Shown here: piece by piece, positions 27,259 through 36,036 of the stretch
Numbering within the stretch: position 1 is the stretch's first letter
Layout of the letters: the number at the start of each line of letters is the position of its first letter
Assembly: GCA_019114445.1 (NCBI GenBank)
Contig: DXFL01000006.1
Location: 248,001-312,000 of the forward strand
Length of the DNA: 64,000 nt
Reading direction: 5' to 3'
Origin: Candidatus Barnesiella excrementigallinarum
GTDB lineage: Bacteria > Bacteroidota > Bacteroidia > Bacteroidales > Barnesiellaceae
The notes under the pieces: model-generated
The model's input: only the letters and a program-made list of their open reading frames with translations
The model's database searches: none
What the model was told of the DNA's origin: nothing
Position numbers and translations under genes: made by a program

Positions 27259-27318
27259 AATTGTTTGGTTTATTAAAGGTTAGTATATAATTATTTTTTC
27301 TCTTTCTTCTATCTTTGG

Positions 27319-27326
27319 CAAATTTA
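27319..27326 (-). promoter_or_regulatory. -7 box for mdh
   Basis: TAAATTTG on the minus strand, 61 bases before the ATG at 27258. The intergenic sequence is AT-rich and no exact -33 TTTG is found. Confidence 0.5.
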
Positions 27327-27441
27327 CAACTATTTCAACATTATGGAAAAATTTCCACAATTAAATTTTTATAAACTTTGCATATTCTTTTAACCAATCA
27401 CTTAAAATAAATATCAATCTAAAAATCAACAAATTAAACAT

Positions 27442-28053
27442 TCATTCCTGCAACTCGCCTTTCCCTTCGCGCAAAACCACAGGGTCGTCGGCGGTACAAT
27501 CGACCGTAGTCGAAGGTATCATACCTCCCTCGCCACCATCGATAATTAAATCGGCCACCGATTCATAGCGCTCGGCTATCAACTCAGGATCCATACCGCA
27601 TTCGGGCTCTTCCTCGTTAATCGCCACCGAGGTGGTCAGCAACGGATTTCCCAAAGCCTCGACCAAAGCCAACGTAATCGCATTGTCGGGAATACGGATC
27701 CCCACGGTCTTACGATTTTTGTATATCTTGGGTAACGACGAACTCGTTGGTAAAATAAAGGTAAACGCCCCCGGTAAATTTTTTTTCAATAATTTGAAAT
27801 AGAAATTGTTCAACTTGGCATACTCGCTTACCCAACTTAATTCTTTACAGATTATCGACAAATTTACCTTCTGCGGGTTGATGCCTTTTATCTGACAAAT
27901 CCGCTCCACCGCCCGCACATTCAAAGCATCGCAGCCAAGCGCATAAATCGTATCGGTAGGGTAAATTACCACCCCGCCGTCGCGCAACACCTTCACCGCT
28001 TTGGCGATCTCGGTTTCACTCGGATTATCTTCATAGATTCTCAGTCGTTTCAT
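27442..28053 (-). CDS. L-threonylcarbamoyladenylate synthase (TsaC/Sua5/YciO family)
   Basis: Members make threonylcarbamoyl-AMP from threonine, bicarbonate and ATP, the first step of t6A tRNA modification. The 203-residue protein has the family core: DGGVVIYPTDTIYALGCD (about 26-43), ERICQIKG, and PGAFTFILP and VGIRIPDN in the middle third, then SAINEEEP-like and PSTTVDCT elements. It lacks the C-terminal Sua5 domain, so it is TsaC-like in size, and a YciO-type paralogue cannot be excluded. TsaE lies elsewhere in this window. A near-consensus TATCTTGG lies upstream on the minus strand. Confidence 0.88.
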   Translation of the reverse strand: MKRLRIYEDNPSETEIAKAVKVLRDGGVVIYPTDTIYALGCDALNVRAVERICQIKGINPQKVNLSIICKELSWVSEYAKLNNFYFKLLKKNLPGAFTFILPTSSSLPKIYKNRKTVGIRIPDNAITLALVEALGNPLLTTSVAINEEEPECGMDPELIAERYESVADLIIDGGEGGMIPSTTVDCTADDPVVLREGKGELQE

Positions 28054-28146
28054 AATTCCGGTTTAAGGTTCGCCAAGATAGTAATTTTTTTATATTTCAA
28101 CAAAATTTAAGGCTCTAATCCTATCGCCGTGGATTAAAGTCATCAT

Positions 28147-28965
28147 TTACAATTCCTTTTGTTCGACTAATTGAAAAGATGTTCCATCTTCTAAACGCTC
28201 GAATCGAGCGTTCAACGCCACAAGTTGCTGTCCGCTATCCGACAAACAAAAATTAAATACCAATCCATCATCGGCTACCAGCTGCCACACCACGGCATTT
28301 TCATCATCGGCACTGCCTCGAAGCGTAAAAAGCCGTCCCGAACAAACCGACACCTCCTCTTCCACACCGGACGAATAAATACGACGCTCCCACAAAAAAG
28401 TTCCGTCGCCACTGTGTTCCCGATTTCGTATCACCAACATACTACAATCGGAACCCGGCAACCCACCTTCGTAAATCCGCTCCTGCATACGACCTAAATC
28501 CTCATCGGCCACAAAAGCCGATTCCCGACAAACAAGTCTTCCACGTCTCTCGACAATCCATAATCCATCTATCCGACGCACATTCTTCGTATCGTCATCT
28601 TCCACATTCCAAACAACTGTCCCCGAAGGCAATACCCGCCGTTCCAAAGTTTCATTCGAAACCCCATTCGAGAAAAAGAGCTCTACCCGCGAAGAATCGG
28701 TCGAAAAAACCAAATAGGCCGCCCCAGAATTTCCATCGACCGCCTCCGTTCGTACCCCACACTCAAATACCCGTATACAATCTTGCCACACTTCGCTCCA
28801 CACATACCCGGCAGAGCCCCGACAGCCATGACTGTCCATGTCGCCACCCATAGACCCGGGTTGAGCGGCAACCGAGCGGAAGCTACTCCTACACCCCCAA
28901 ACTGTACCACAAAGGCACAGCACAGCGGCAATCACCTTCGCTACACACATAAACCTTTGTATCAT
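28147..28965 (-). CDS. Secreted or lipid-anchored protein of unknown function
   Basis: A 272-residue exported protein. The N-terminal hydrophobic segment ends in TVWGC (Cys25), a possible lipobox. The mature part has a conserved-looking opening (GYVWSEVWQDCIRVFECGVR, about 54-73), then AAYLVFSTDSSRVELFF and RIYEGGLPG. This pattern reminds me of unnamed Bacteroidetes proteins; I know of no function. Unusually for this window, a strong Shine-Dalgarno AAGGAGG (28976-28970) lies 4-5 bases before the ATG at 28965. A promoter with TTG-N20-TATATTTG sits at 29048-29018. No enzyme motif is visible. Confidence 0.6.
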   Translation of the reverse strand: MIQRFMCVAKVIAAVLCLCGTVWGCRSSFRSVAAQPGSMGGDMDSHGCRGSAGYVWSEVWQDCIRVFECGVRTEAVDGNSGAAYLVFSTDSSRVELFFSNGVSNETLERRVLPSGTVVWNVEDDDTKNVRRIDGLWIVERRGRLVCRESAFVADEDLGRMQERIYEGGLPGSDCSMLVIRNREHSGDGTFLWERRIYSSGVEEEVSVCSGRLFTLRGSADDENAVVWQLVADDGLVFNFCLSDSGQQLVALNARFERLEDGTSFQLVEQKEL

Positions 28966-29017
28966 CTCAAAGCCTCCTTATTCCATATCAAGTCACACTA
29001 TACAACATAACACCCAG

Positions 29018-29048
29018 CAAATATAACGACAATCTTACTGATTATCAA
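29018..29048 (-). promoter_or_regulatory. Promoter for the secreted protein at 28147
   Basis: On the minus strand: TTG (29048-29046), 20 bases, TATATTTG (29025-29018), about 50 bases before the start codon. Confidence 0.65.
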
Positions 29049-29130
29049 CAGATACCGCATAAATGTATCACACTTCGCCCTTATCGAAACCGAAAAGGGT
29101 GCACCCACAAAAGAGGAAGAAGCTACCGGC

Positions 29131-29166
29131 ACAAAAAAAGCCGCTGCAACAGAATCGCAACGGCTT
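29131..29166 (-). terminator. Terminator after tRNA-Ser
   Basis: On the minus strand AAGCCGTTGC and GCAGCGGCTT form a stem (9 of 10 pairs plus one G-T) over a 9-base loop, followed by seven T. It starts 6 bases after the tRNA. Confidence 0.8.
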
Positions 29167-29171
29167 CGGGG

Positions 29172-29259
29172 CGGAGTAAGGGGGATTCGAACCCCCGATA
29201 CGCTTTTGGCGTATACACGCTTTCCAGGCGTGCCTCTTCAACCACTCGAGCATCACTCC
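29172..29259 (-). tRNA. tRNA-Ser (anticodon GGA)
   Basis: The minus strand folds as a long-variable-arm tRNA. The acceptor stem GGAGTGA pairs with TTACTCC (one G-T), the D-arm lies in GCTCGAGTGGTTGAAGAGG, the anticodon stem CACGC/GCGTG encloses the loop CTGGAAA with anticodon GGA, the variable arm is TATACGCCAAAAGCGTAT, and the T-arm is GGGGGTTCGAATCCCCC. The discriminator is G, as in serine tRNAs. CCA is not encoded. A -7 box lies 28 bases upstream and a terminator directly downstream. Confidence 0.97.
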
Positions 29260-29286
29260 ATAGGGTTGTTCCCGTAAAAACGGGGG

Positions 29287-29294
29287 CAAATATA
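29287..29294 (-). promoter_or_regulatory. -7 box for tRNA-Ser
   Basis: TATATTTG on the minus strand, 28 bases before the tRNA 5' end. The leader carries a small CCCG...CGGG hairpin. Confidence 0.55.
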
Positions 29295-29332
29295 ATACAT
29301 TTTTCGGGTTTGACGAAAATTTTCCCCAAAAA

Positions 29333-30100
29333 TCACCCTTCGCCAAACAACTGCAAAGCATTGGCCGTGGTAGCAGCCTCGACCTCGGCAACCGTCACGC
29401 CCAAAATATCGGCTATGCGCTGGGCCATACGGGGCAGATACGACGGCTCGTTGCGCTTGCCCCGATAAGGCACGGGAGCCAAATAGGGAGCATCGGTTTC
29501 GAGCAAAACGCGATCGATACCTACCTCGCGAACCATTTCTTCGAGATGGGCATTCTTAAACGTAACAATACCGTTTATCCCGAAATAGTAATCGCCCGTT
29601 TTTCGCAACGTACGCACCTCGTCGACCGTACCGGTAAAGCTGTGGAATACCCCCCGAAATGCCGGTACTCGCCCCGATTGCAACAAAGCAGCTATTTCGT
29701 CGAAGGCATCCCGACAATGAATAATCACGGGCAAATCCAATTCTACCGCCCACCCCGTTTGCACCACAAAAGCCTCTTCCTGTTCCCGGACATAAGTCTT
29801 GTCCCAATACAGGTCGAGACCTATCTCGCCCACCGCACAATACCCGCCGGCAAACAACAACTCTTTCGTCCGGTCGAGTTGTTCCCGATAGTCGGGCCCT
29901 ACCGAAGTAGGGTGCAGTCCCATAGCCATGCGGCAGTATCCGGGGAACAACCGGTCGGTAGCCTGCATGGCCTCCACCGTATCGAGGTCGACATTGGGCA
30001 AAATCACCCGTTCAACGCCCGCCTCACGGGCACGACGGACCACCTCGGCACGGTCGTCGTCAAACTCTTCGAGATAAATGTGGGTATGGGTATCAATCAT
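29333..30100 (-). CDS. tatD: TatD family metal-dependent deoxyribonuclease/hydrolase
   Basis: A 255-residue TIM-barrel hydrolase of the TatD family (Mg2+-dependent DNase/3'-exonuclease relatives). It starts at the ATG at 30100, where MIDTHTHIYL supplies the first metal-binding HxH; a longer frame would only add codons overlapping the upstream gene. Other ligands are Glu in AVGEIGLDLYWD (about 91-102), His in LPVIIHCRDAFD and FHSFTG, and Asp in LLETDAPYLAP, all in order. The start overlaps the end of the upstream unknown gene by 8 bases. The exact substrate is not known from sequence. Confidence 0.93.
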   Translation of the reverse strand: MIDTHTHIYLEEFDDDRAEVVRRAREAGVERVILPNVDLDTVEAMQATDRLFPGYCRMAMGLHPTSVGPDYREQLDRTKELLFAGGYCAVGEIGLDLYWDKTYVREQEEAFVVQTGWAVELDLPVIIHCRDAFDEIAALLQSGRVPAFRGVFHSFTGTVDEVRTLRKTGDYYFGINGIVTFKNAHLEEMVREVGIDRVLLETDAPYLAPVPYRGKRNEPSYLPRMAQRIADILGVTVAEVEAATTANALQLFGEG

Positions 30101-30797
30101 TTTCGGGTTTCTTTTCGCCGCTACGGTAGTAATAAATAATTCCATAGGCTTGACAGCGGCTTATCCGAATGTCGGGAGGAAGAGTAGCGTAATAAGCCTC
30201 CACTTGATTCCACAAATCGAGAATGAGGCTATCGACTTCGCTACGCAAAGCATCCAATCCCGACTGGGCTCGGGTTGTATTCAACTTATAATTTTGCTGT
30301 TCCCCGTAGGCATCCTTAAAAATATCGTAATGGACTTTTACTTTGGCAATCGTAGGATTATAAATAGGAGCGCCACCATGCGAAAGGCGTTCACGCTCGC
30401 CATCGATAAGGCGTTCGCCCCACACGATAATATGTTTCTCGCTTGTCAATTCGGGCACAGTGAAGTCATCGGGTTCAAGCCCGTAAAAGAGTTTATGCTC
30501 CTTGCGCACCTCGTTGCGAACGACCGCCAAATTAAGCACTTGAATGAAGTGCGAGATATAGAGCCGCGCCGTTTTCAAATGCGTTTGATACTGGCGGTTG
30601 GCCTCGGCTTGCGAAGTATAACAGAAACGGAATTGCTCCACCGCATTTTTAAACCGCCTCAGCAATACCCGCGCCTCGTTCAAAGTCTTATACGATGCCG
30701 CCTGCTCGTTCACCCCATACACGTGTTCCATCGACACCGCCTTTTCAAGGGCGGCAATACGGGCTGTATCGGTATTTGGCAAACGGCGGTAAGGCAT
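30093..30797 (-). CDS. Conserved Bacteroidales protein of unknown function
   Basis: A 234-residue soluble protein, mostly alpha-helical, with no signal peptide. It opens with MPYRRLPNTDTARIAALE, a start I recall in unnamed Bacteroides proteins. Two Tyr- and Gln-rich helical stretches (QFRFCYTSQAEANRQYQ; AEA to LNTTRAQSGLD) and a WGERLIDGERER segment are visible, but no enzyme motif. It sits between the prenyl synthase (12 bases upstream) and tatD (8-base overlap), so all three form one operon. The function is unknown. Confidence 0.6.
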   Translation of the reverse strand: MPYRRLPNTDTARIAALEKAVSMEHVYGVNEQAASYKTLNEARVLLRRFKNAVEQFRFCYTSQAEANRQYQTHLKTARLYISHFIQVLNLAVVRNEVRKEHKLFYGLEPDDFTVPELTSEKHIIVWGERLIDGERERLSHGGAPIYNPTIAKVKVHYDIFKDAYGEQQNYKLNTTRAQSGLDALRSEVDSLILDLWNQVEAYYATLPPDIRISRCQAYGIIYYYRSGEKKPEND

Positions 30798-30809
30798 ATA
30801 TATTTACTT

Positions 30810-31784
30810 TTAATGATCTCGTTTGATGAGCGATGTAGCCAAATCGTACAACGGCTGTTTGGCGGTTTCGGGAAGAGCGATTTCACGTAAAGCCTCTATC
30901 GCCCGGCGGCTGTATGCGTCGACCTGTTGCAAACACAGTTCGCCAGCACCTACCCGATTGTACAAAGCAGTCACAGCGGCAATCTTCTCTGCCGGGTCGT
31001 ATCCGGTGGCCGACAGCCAGTGCGACAACTCCTCGGCATCGGCACCCTCGGCCCTGCGCTGTGCATTGATGAGCATATACGTCTTTTTATTGTTGAGAAT
31101 ATCGCCACCTATCTTTTTCCCGAACCGAGCCGGGTCGCCATATACATCGAGCCAATCGTCCTGCAACTGGAAAGCCAATCCTAACGACTCGCCAAAACGA
31201 TAGATACGGTCGGCATCTGCCGAATCGGCACCTCCGATAATGGCGCCTATCTTCAACGCCCCGCCCAACAATACGGCGGTTTTCAGACGTATCATTTCGA
31301 TATACTCCGCCTCGGTTACATCGTCGCGGGTCTCAAATTCCATGTCGTATTGCTGACCCTCGCAAATTTCGAGCGCAGTTTTCAAAAACCAATCGATCAC
31401 CGCTCCCGTATGCGGAGCCGGCGTGCGGGCAATATAACGGAAAGCGATAATCTCCATGGCGTCGCCCGAAAGTATCGCCCTATTTTCGTCCCACACCTTG
31501 TGTACGGTAGGTTTTCCCCGGCGCACATCGGCCTTGTCCATCACATCGTCGTGCAACAGCGTAAAATTGTGGAACACCTCCAAGCCCACTGCGGCATGAA
31601 GAGCACTGCGGCAATCGCCGCCGAACATTTCGCAAGCCAACAGCGTCAACAACGGCCGTACCCGTTTGCCTCCCAGCGACAATTCATAACGCACCGGGGC
31701 ATACAGCCCGTCGGGCGAAGCAGCATATTCTATATCTGCAAGAGCAGATTCTATCGTATCGAAATATTTTTGCAAACTTTCCAT
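30810..31784 (-). CDS. Polyprenyl (short-chain isoprenyl) diphosphate synthase
   Basis: It condenses isopentenyl diphosphate with an allylic diphosphate to build isoprenoid chains. The 324-residue protein has GGKRVRPLLTLLA (about 38-50), the first aspartate-rich motif DDVMD (79-83) with RRGKPTVHKVW after it, a KTAVLLGGALK segment, and the second motif LQDDWLDVYGD. At position -5 before the first motif there is Phe (FTLLHDDVMD), a size that usually limits products to short or medium chains, so a farnesyl or geranylgeranyl type product is my inference; an octaprenyl type is possible. It leads the operon with the unknown gene and tatD, under the promoter at 31862-31831. Confidence 0.9.
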   Translation of the reverse strand: MESLQKYFDTIESALADIEYAASPDGLYAPVRYELSLGGKRVRPLLTLLACEMFGGDCRSALHAAVGLEVFHNFTLLHDDVMDKADVRRGKPTVHKVWDENRAILSGDAMEIIAFRYIARTPAPHTGAVIDWFLKTALEICEGQQYDMEFETRDDVTEAEYIEMIRLKTAVLLGGALKIGAIIGGADSADADRIYRFGESLGLAFQLQDDWLDVYGDPARFGKKIGGDILNNKKTYMLINAQRRAEGADAEELSHWLSATGYDPAEKIAAVTALYNRVGAGELCLQQVDAYSRRAIEALREIALPETAKQPLYDLATSLIKRDH

Positions 31785-31830
31785 AAAATAAAATTGATAC
31801 CTACTTTATGCATTTACACAGTTCAGAGGT

Positions 31831-31862
31831 CAAATTTAATCATTTTATCGAGCCAAACCAAA
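31831..31862 (-). promoter_or_regulatory. Promoter for the prenyl synthase operon
   Basis: On the minus strand: TTTG (31862-31859), exactly 20 bases, TAAATTTG (31838-31831). It implies a leader of about 40 bases. Confidence 0.75.
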
Positions 31863-31999
31863 TTGTGTCTAAATAAGTTGCATATAAACCCCTCACATTA
31901 TATACTTTATTCCCCTTTTTCTCGTTATTAAAACATCGGCAGTCATTTGGCTGCCACGCAAAATTAGCATATCCCGTTCGGTCAACCGGGAATTTTGGT

Positions 32000-32007
32000 T
32001 ATCTTTG
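32000..32007 (+). promoter_or_regulatory. -7 box for porQ
   Basis: TATCTTTG lies 17 bases before the porQ ATG. A TTCG at 31977-31980 with a 19-base spacer could be a weak -33 element. Confidence 0.55.
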
Positions 32008-32024
32008 GACCCCGAAATTAAACT

Positions 32025-33053
32025 ATGACGTACCCGATTCGATACATATCATTGTTGTTGGCTCTCACCGTTTGTTTGGCGGGGCGAGGACAAGAAGGTA
32101 CCAGTTCGTTCGACTTTCTCAACATTCCCACCTCCACCCATGCCTATGCTTTGGGAGGCACCAATATATCGGTTATCGACGAGGACATCAATCTCATCAA
32201 CCAAAACCCTGCCCTCATGGGGCCCGAATCGGATTTGCAACTAGGATTGAACTACATGAAATATGTAGGCGGCATTAATTTGGCCGGGGTTACTTTCGGC
32301 AAAGCTGCCGGCGAACGGGGCGCTTGGGCGGTAGGTATGCAATACTATGGTTACGGCAAAATGAAAAGTGCCGACGAAACCGGTGTCATCACCGGCGAAT
32401 TTTCGCCCAAAGACATCGTATTCAACGGCATCTACTCACACGATATTACCACCACCCTGCGGGGTGGAATCAACGCCAAAGTCGTCTACTCCTCCTACGA
32501 GCAATATACCTCTTGGGCTCTCGCCGTCGACCTCGGCCTCAACTACTACAATGCCGAGAACGACCTTTCGCTCTCGCTGGTAGCCCACAACTTGGGAGGA
32601 CAGATCAAACGCTTCAACGACACATTCGAGCGTATGCCTTTCGACTTACAGGTGGGCTACACCCAAAGCCTCGAACACGCCCCCATACGTGTATCGATTA
32701 CCGCCCGGAATCTCACCCGGTGGAATCTGCCTTATCCCACCGTCGAAAACAACTCCTTCTCCGGGAGCAGCGACATTATCGAAAAGAACGACTTTGTCAA
32801 CAACCTCTTCCGCCACCTCATCTTCGGTGTGGAATTTCTACCCACCGACCGCATTTACTTCGGGTTGGGCTATAACTACAAAACCCGTACCGACATGAAA
32901 ACCGCCAGCCGCAATTTTCTTTCGGGATTCAGCATCGGCGGCGGTATTAAAGTACGAATGTTCGGCATAGGCGTAGCCCTTGCCCAACAACACACGGGAG
33001 CTACCACCCTCATGGTAAACCTCTCGACAAACCTTTTTGAATTCAAAAAATAA
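32025..33053 (+). CDS. porQ: Type IX secretion system outer-membrane protein PorQ
   Basis: A 342-residue protein with a signal peptide (about 1-22) and a PorV/PorQ-like outer-membrane beta-barrel. The hallmark stretch SSFDFLNIPTSTHAYALGG, then TNISVIDEDINLINQNPAL (about 26-66), matches PorQ. Glycine/aromatic strands continue to the C-terminal GATTLMVNLSTNLFEF. In Porphyromonas PorQ belongs with PorU, PorV and PorZ at the outer membrane. cmk follows after 6 bases and ispH after that, an arrangement I recall in other Bacteroidales. PorQ is widespread in the order, so its presence alone does not show a complete secretion system. Confidence 0.88.
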   Translation: MTYPIRYISLLLALTVCLAGRGQEGTSSFDFLNIPTSTHAYALGGTNISVIDEDINLINQNPALMGPESDLQLGLNYMKYVGGINLAGVTFGKAAGERGAWAVGMQYYGYGKMKSADETGVITGEFSPKDIVFNGIYSHDITTTLRGGINAKVVYSSYEQYTSWALAVDLGLNYYNAENDLSLSLVAHNLGGQIKRFNDTFERMPFDLQVGYTQSLEHAPIRVSITARNLTRWNLPYPTVENNSFSGSSDIIEKNDFVNNLFRHLIFGVEFLPTDRIYFGLGYNYKTRTDMKTASRNFLSGFSIGGGIKVRMFGIGVALAQQHTGATTLMVNLSTNLFEFKK

Positions 33054-33059
33054 ACCCCA

Positions 33060-33761
33060 ATGGATACACCTCGAATTATCATCGCCATCGACGGATTTTC
33101 GTCTTGCGGGAAAAGCACCATGGCCAAATCGCTTGCCCGCCGCATAGGCTATATCTATATCGACAGCGGTGCCATGTACCGTGCCGTTACCCTCTATTGC
33201 CTCGACCACAACCTTATCGAGGGCGATACTGTCGACACCGACGCATTGCAATCGCACATGGACGACATACACATCGACTTCCGCCCCGACCCTGTATCGG
33301 GCAAAACGCACACGTTCCTCAACGGAATCGATGTCGAACAGGAGATTCGTTCCATGCGGGTATCGGACAAGGTAAGCCCCGTAAGCGCCATACCCTTCGT
33401 GCGCACGGCTATGGTAGCCGCACAGCAGAAAATGGGAGAACAGAAAGGTATCGTCATGGACGGTCGCGACATAGGCACCACCGTATTCCCCCATGCCGAA
33501 CTGAAAATATTCGTTACCGCCTCGGCCGAAACCCGGGCACAACGCCGTGTCGACGAACTACGAGCCAAAGGTGTAGCGGTCGACTTCGACGAAGTAGTCG
33601 ACAACATCAACAAACGGGATCACATAGACCAAACCCGACAGGAGAGCCCTCTGCGGAAAGCCGACGACGCTATCCTCCTCGACAACTCCTACATGACTAT
33701 CGAGGAGCAAGACGCTTGGCTCATAGCCCGTTACGAAGAGACTATCGACAAACTGAGATAA
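33060..33761 (+). CDS. cmk: Cytidylate kinase
   Basis: It phosphorylates CMP and dCMP with ATP. The 233-residue protein has the P-loop [17 protein letters not shown] (about 10-26), [16 protein letters not shown] (about 30-45) for nucleotide binding, the [19 protein letters not shown] region (about 128-146), and the LID region [10 protein letters not shown] followed by [14 protein letters not shown]. The motifs and length are those of bacterial Cmk. It sits 6 bases after porQ and 22 bases before ispH in one plus-strand unit. The call is secure. Confidence 0.96.
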   Translation: MDTPRIIIAIDGFSSCGKSTMAKSLARRIGYIYIDSGAMYRAVTLYCLDHNLIEGDTVDTDALQSHMDDIHIDFRPDPVSGKTHTFLNGIDVEQEIRSMRVSDKVSPVSAIPFVRTAMVAAQQKMGEQKGIVMDGRDIGTTVFPHAELKIFVTASAETRAQRRVDELRAKGVAVDFDEVVDNINKRDHIDQTRQESPLRKADDAILLDNSYMTIEEQDAWLIARYEETIDKLR

Positions 33762-33783
33762 AAAATACAAAAAGGACACGAAA

Positions 33784-34677
33784 ATGGCACGCATAGAGAT
33801 AGACGAACATTCGGGTTTCTGTTTCGGAGTAGTCACAGCCATACGCAAAGCCGAGGAAGAGCTCGACCGAAGCGGTAAACTTTACTGCCTCGGCGACATC
33901 GTTCACAACAGCAACGAGGTAGAACGGCTCAAAGCCAAAGGTCTCATCACCATCGACCACGAGCAACTCAAACAACTGCACGACGTGAAAGTCCTGCTTC
34001 GTGCCCACGGCGAACCGCCCGAAACTTACCGCATTGCGGCCGAAAACCATATCGAAATTATCGACGCCACTTGTCCCGTGGTGCTGCAACTGCAACGCAA
34101 AATCAAAACCGCCTACGACTCCAATCCGCCCGAAGAGGCGCAAATCGTTATCTATGGAAAAACCGGCCACGCCGAAGTGAACGGGCTGGTAGGACAAACC
34201 CGGGGGCAAGCCGTCGTCATCGAAAACAGCCAAGACCTCGGCAAAATAGACTTGCACAAAAAACTGCTTCTTTACTCGCAAACGACCAAGTCGGTCGAAG
34301 GATTCCGCCATATAGTCGACGAAATCAAACAACTGAAACCCGACGGCCGCTTCGAATCGTTCGACACCATCTGTCGGCAGGTTGCCAACCGCATACCCAA
34401 CATCAGGGAGTTTGCCCGACGGCACGCCCTCGTGCTATTCGTCTGTGGCAAAAAGAGTTCCAACGGTCGCGTACTGTTTGGCGAATGCCTGCAAGTGAAT
34501 CCCCAATCGCACCTCGTCTCCGATGTTACCGAAATCGACCCCGCTTGGCTCGAAGGGAAAGAGAGTATAGGTATTTGCGGTGCCACCTCCACACCCCGCT
34601 GGCTGATGACCGAAGTGCAGGAATATATTGCCCGCCTGCTCGACAAAAAACAATCCCCAAACCATAACGAGGAATAA
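33784..34677 (+). CDS. ispH: 4-hydroxy-3-methylbut-2-enyl diphosphate reductase
   Basis: The last enzyme of the MEP pathway, reducing HMBPP to IPP and DMAPP with a [4Fe-4S] cluster. The three cluster cysteines are Cys13 (SGFCFGV), Cys97 (DATCPVV) and Cys197 (TICRQVANR), matching the family spacing. Other motifs include GDIVHNSNEVERL, RAHGEPP and ICGATSTPRW. The length of 297 is typical. It lies 22 bases behind cmk. The prenyl synthase on the other strand uses its products. A weak CCCC/GGGG hairpin follows near 34683. Confidence 0.96.
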   Translation: MARIEIDEHSGFCFGVVTAIRKAEEELDRSGKLYCLGDIVHNSNEVERLKAKGLITIDHEQLKQLHDVKVLLRAHGEPPETYRIAAENHIEIIDATCPVVLQLQRKIKTAYDSNPPEEAQIVIYGKTGHAEVNGLVGQTRGQAVVIENSQDLGKIDLHKKLLLYSQTTKSVEGFRHIVDEIKQLKPDGRFESFDTICRQVANRIPNIREFARRHALVLFVCGKKSSNGRVLFGECLQVNPQSHLVSDVTEIDPAWLEGKESIGICGATSTPRWLMTEVQEYIARLLDKKQSPNHNEE

Positions 34678-34799
34678 AAAACCCCAACCGGACCTATCCT
34701 AAAAAGGAATGGGGAATTCCAAAAAATCGCCATATTACAAAAACATTAATTCACAAATAATCGTTAATTACCCCGTATAGGTTATTCGATTTTTATCTT

Positions 34800-34807
34800 T
34801 ATCTTTG
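34800..34807 (+). promoter_or_regulatory. -7 box for pfkA
   Basis: TATCTTTG lies 23 bases before the ATG at 34831. The -33 region is AT-rich without an exact TTTG. Confidence 0.55.
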
Positions 34808-34830
34808 CCACCAACTAAATAACATAGGTT

Positions 34831-35811
34831 ATGTCGCAAATTAAATGTATAGGTATTTTGACTTCCGGTGGCGATGCTCCCGGAATGAATGCAGCCATTC
34901 GTGCGGTAACACGTGCCGCTATCTACAACGGCTTCGAGGTAAAAGGCATTTATCGGGGATATAAAGGCCTCATTACAGGCGAAATAGCTCCTTTCAAGAC
35001 TCAAAATGTAAGTAACATCATACAGCAGGGCGGCACCATTTTGAAAACAGCCCGTTGTCAGGAGTTCAAAACTCCCGAAGGCCGGAAGACCGCCTACGAC
35101 ACACTTGTCAAAGAGGGTATCGACGCCCTTGTGGTAATCGGGGGTGACGGAACACTCACCGGAGCCCGCATATTCGCTTCGGAATTTAATTTCCCCATCG
35201 TAGGATTACCCGGTACGATAGACAACGACCTCTTCGGTACCGACACCACAATCGGGTACGACACCGCCCTAAACACCATCATGGAAGCTGTCGATAAGAT
35301 CCGCGACACCGCCACCTCGCACGAGCGGCTCTTCTTTATCGAAGTCATGGGTCGCGACGCCGGATTCCTCGCCCTCAACGGAGCAATTGCCACCGGAGCC
35401 GAAGCCGCTATCATTCCCGAAATATCGACCGAAGTGGACCAACTCGAAGAACTCATCAAAAACGGATTCCGCAAATCGAAAAACAGTAGTATCGTACTCG
35501 TAGCCGAAAGTCCTACGACGGGCGGCGCCATGCACTTGGCCGAGCGCGTACAAAAAGAATATCCACAATACGATGTACGGGTAACTATCTTGGGCCATAT
35601 CCAACGAGGAGGCTCCCCCACGGCCCACGACCGTATTTTGGCCAGCCGTATGGGATCGGCAGCCATCGACGCTCTGCTCGAAGACCAACGCAACGTAATG
35701 ATTGGTATCCGCAACAACGAAATCGAATATGTTCCCTTCAACAAGGCTATCAAAAACGACAAGCCTATTGATCGCGAACTGCTCAATACGTTGAGAAGAC
35801 TTTCCATTTGA
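34831..35811 (+). CDS. pfkA: ATP-dependent 6-phosphofructokinase
   Basis: It phosphorylates fructose-6-phosphate to fructose-1,6-bisphosphate in glycolysis. The 326-residue protein has [16 protein letters not shown] (about 9-24), the nucleotide motif GGDGTLTGA (about 105-113) with Gly after GGDG, typical of ATP-type enzymes, the catalytic [11 protein letters not shown] (about 128-138), GRDAGFLAL and [12 protein letters not shown]. The length matches bacterial PfkA. It stands after the ispH unit with its own -7 box and is followed by a strong terminator. Confidence 0.95.
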   Translation: MSQIKCIGILTSGGDAPGMNAAIRAVTRAAIYNGFEVKGIYRGYKGLITGEIAPFKTQNVSNIIQQGGTILKTARCQEFKTPEGRKTAYDTLVKEGIDALVVIGGDGTLTGARIFASEFNFPIVGLPGTIDNDLFGTDTTIGYDTALNTIMEAVDKIRDTATSHERLFFIEVMGRDAGFLALNGAIATGAEAAIIPEISTEVDQLEELIKNGFRKSKNSSIVLVAESPTTGGAMHLAERVQKEYPQYDVRVTILGHIQRGGSPTAHDRILASRMGSAAIDALLEDQRNVMIGIRNNEIEYVPFNKAIKNDKPIDRELLNTLRRLSI

Positions 35812-35835
35812 AAAGCAAAAATCGCCTCTTATACC

Positions 35836-35866
35836 GAAGCTGCCCGTATCGGGCAGCTTCTTTTTT
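35836..35866 (+). terminator. Intrinsic terminator after pfkA
   Basis: GAAGCTGCCC and GGGCAGCTTC form a perfect 10-bp stem around GTATC, followed directly by six T. Confidence 0.92.
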
Positions 35867-35983
35867 GTCTTTACCACAACCCTTTAACCCCTCCAAAAGA
35901 AGGCAATAGCTGCACCAAACAAAACCCTCGTTTCTTTCTTATATCGAGAAAATAAATTGCCATTGGGCAAAATGCAAATAAAA

Positions 35984-36015
35984 TTTGCTTTTACAATCGA
36001 CTTACGTTATCTTTG
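35984..36015 (+). promoter_or_regulatory. Promoter for the RelA/SpoT gene
   Basis: TTTG at 35984-35987, 20 bases, TATCTTTG at 36008-36015, about 22 bases before the ATG. Both elements and spacing are ideal. Confidence 0.8.
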
Positions 36016-36036
36016 TGAGAATTAGATTTCATAATT

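Noticed and set aside
27310-27317. TATCTTTG on the plus strand between mdh and the TsaC-family gene
   Set aside because: No plus-strand gene follows it; both flanking genes are on the minus strand, so it is probably chance.
28088-28146. TAATCC/GGATTA stem between the TsaC-family gene and the secreted protein
   Set aside because: Only about six pairs with a nine-base loop and no T-run, so not supported as a terminator.
34683-34715. CCCC...GGGG hairpin after ispH as a terminator
   Set aside because: Only four pairs plus a short inner stem and no T-run; too weak to list as a feature.
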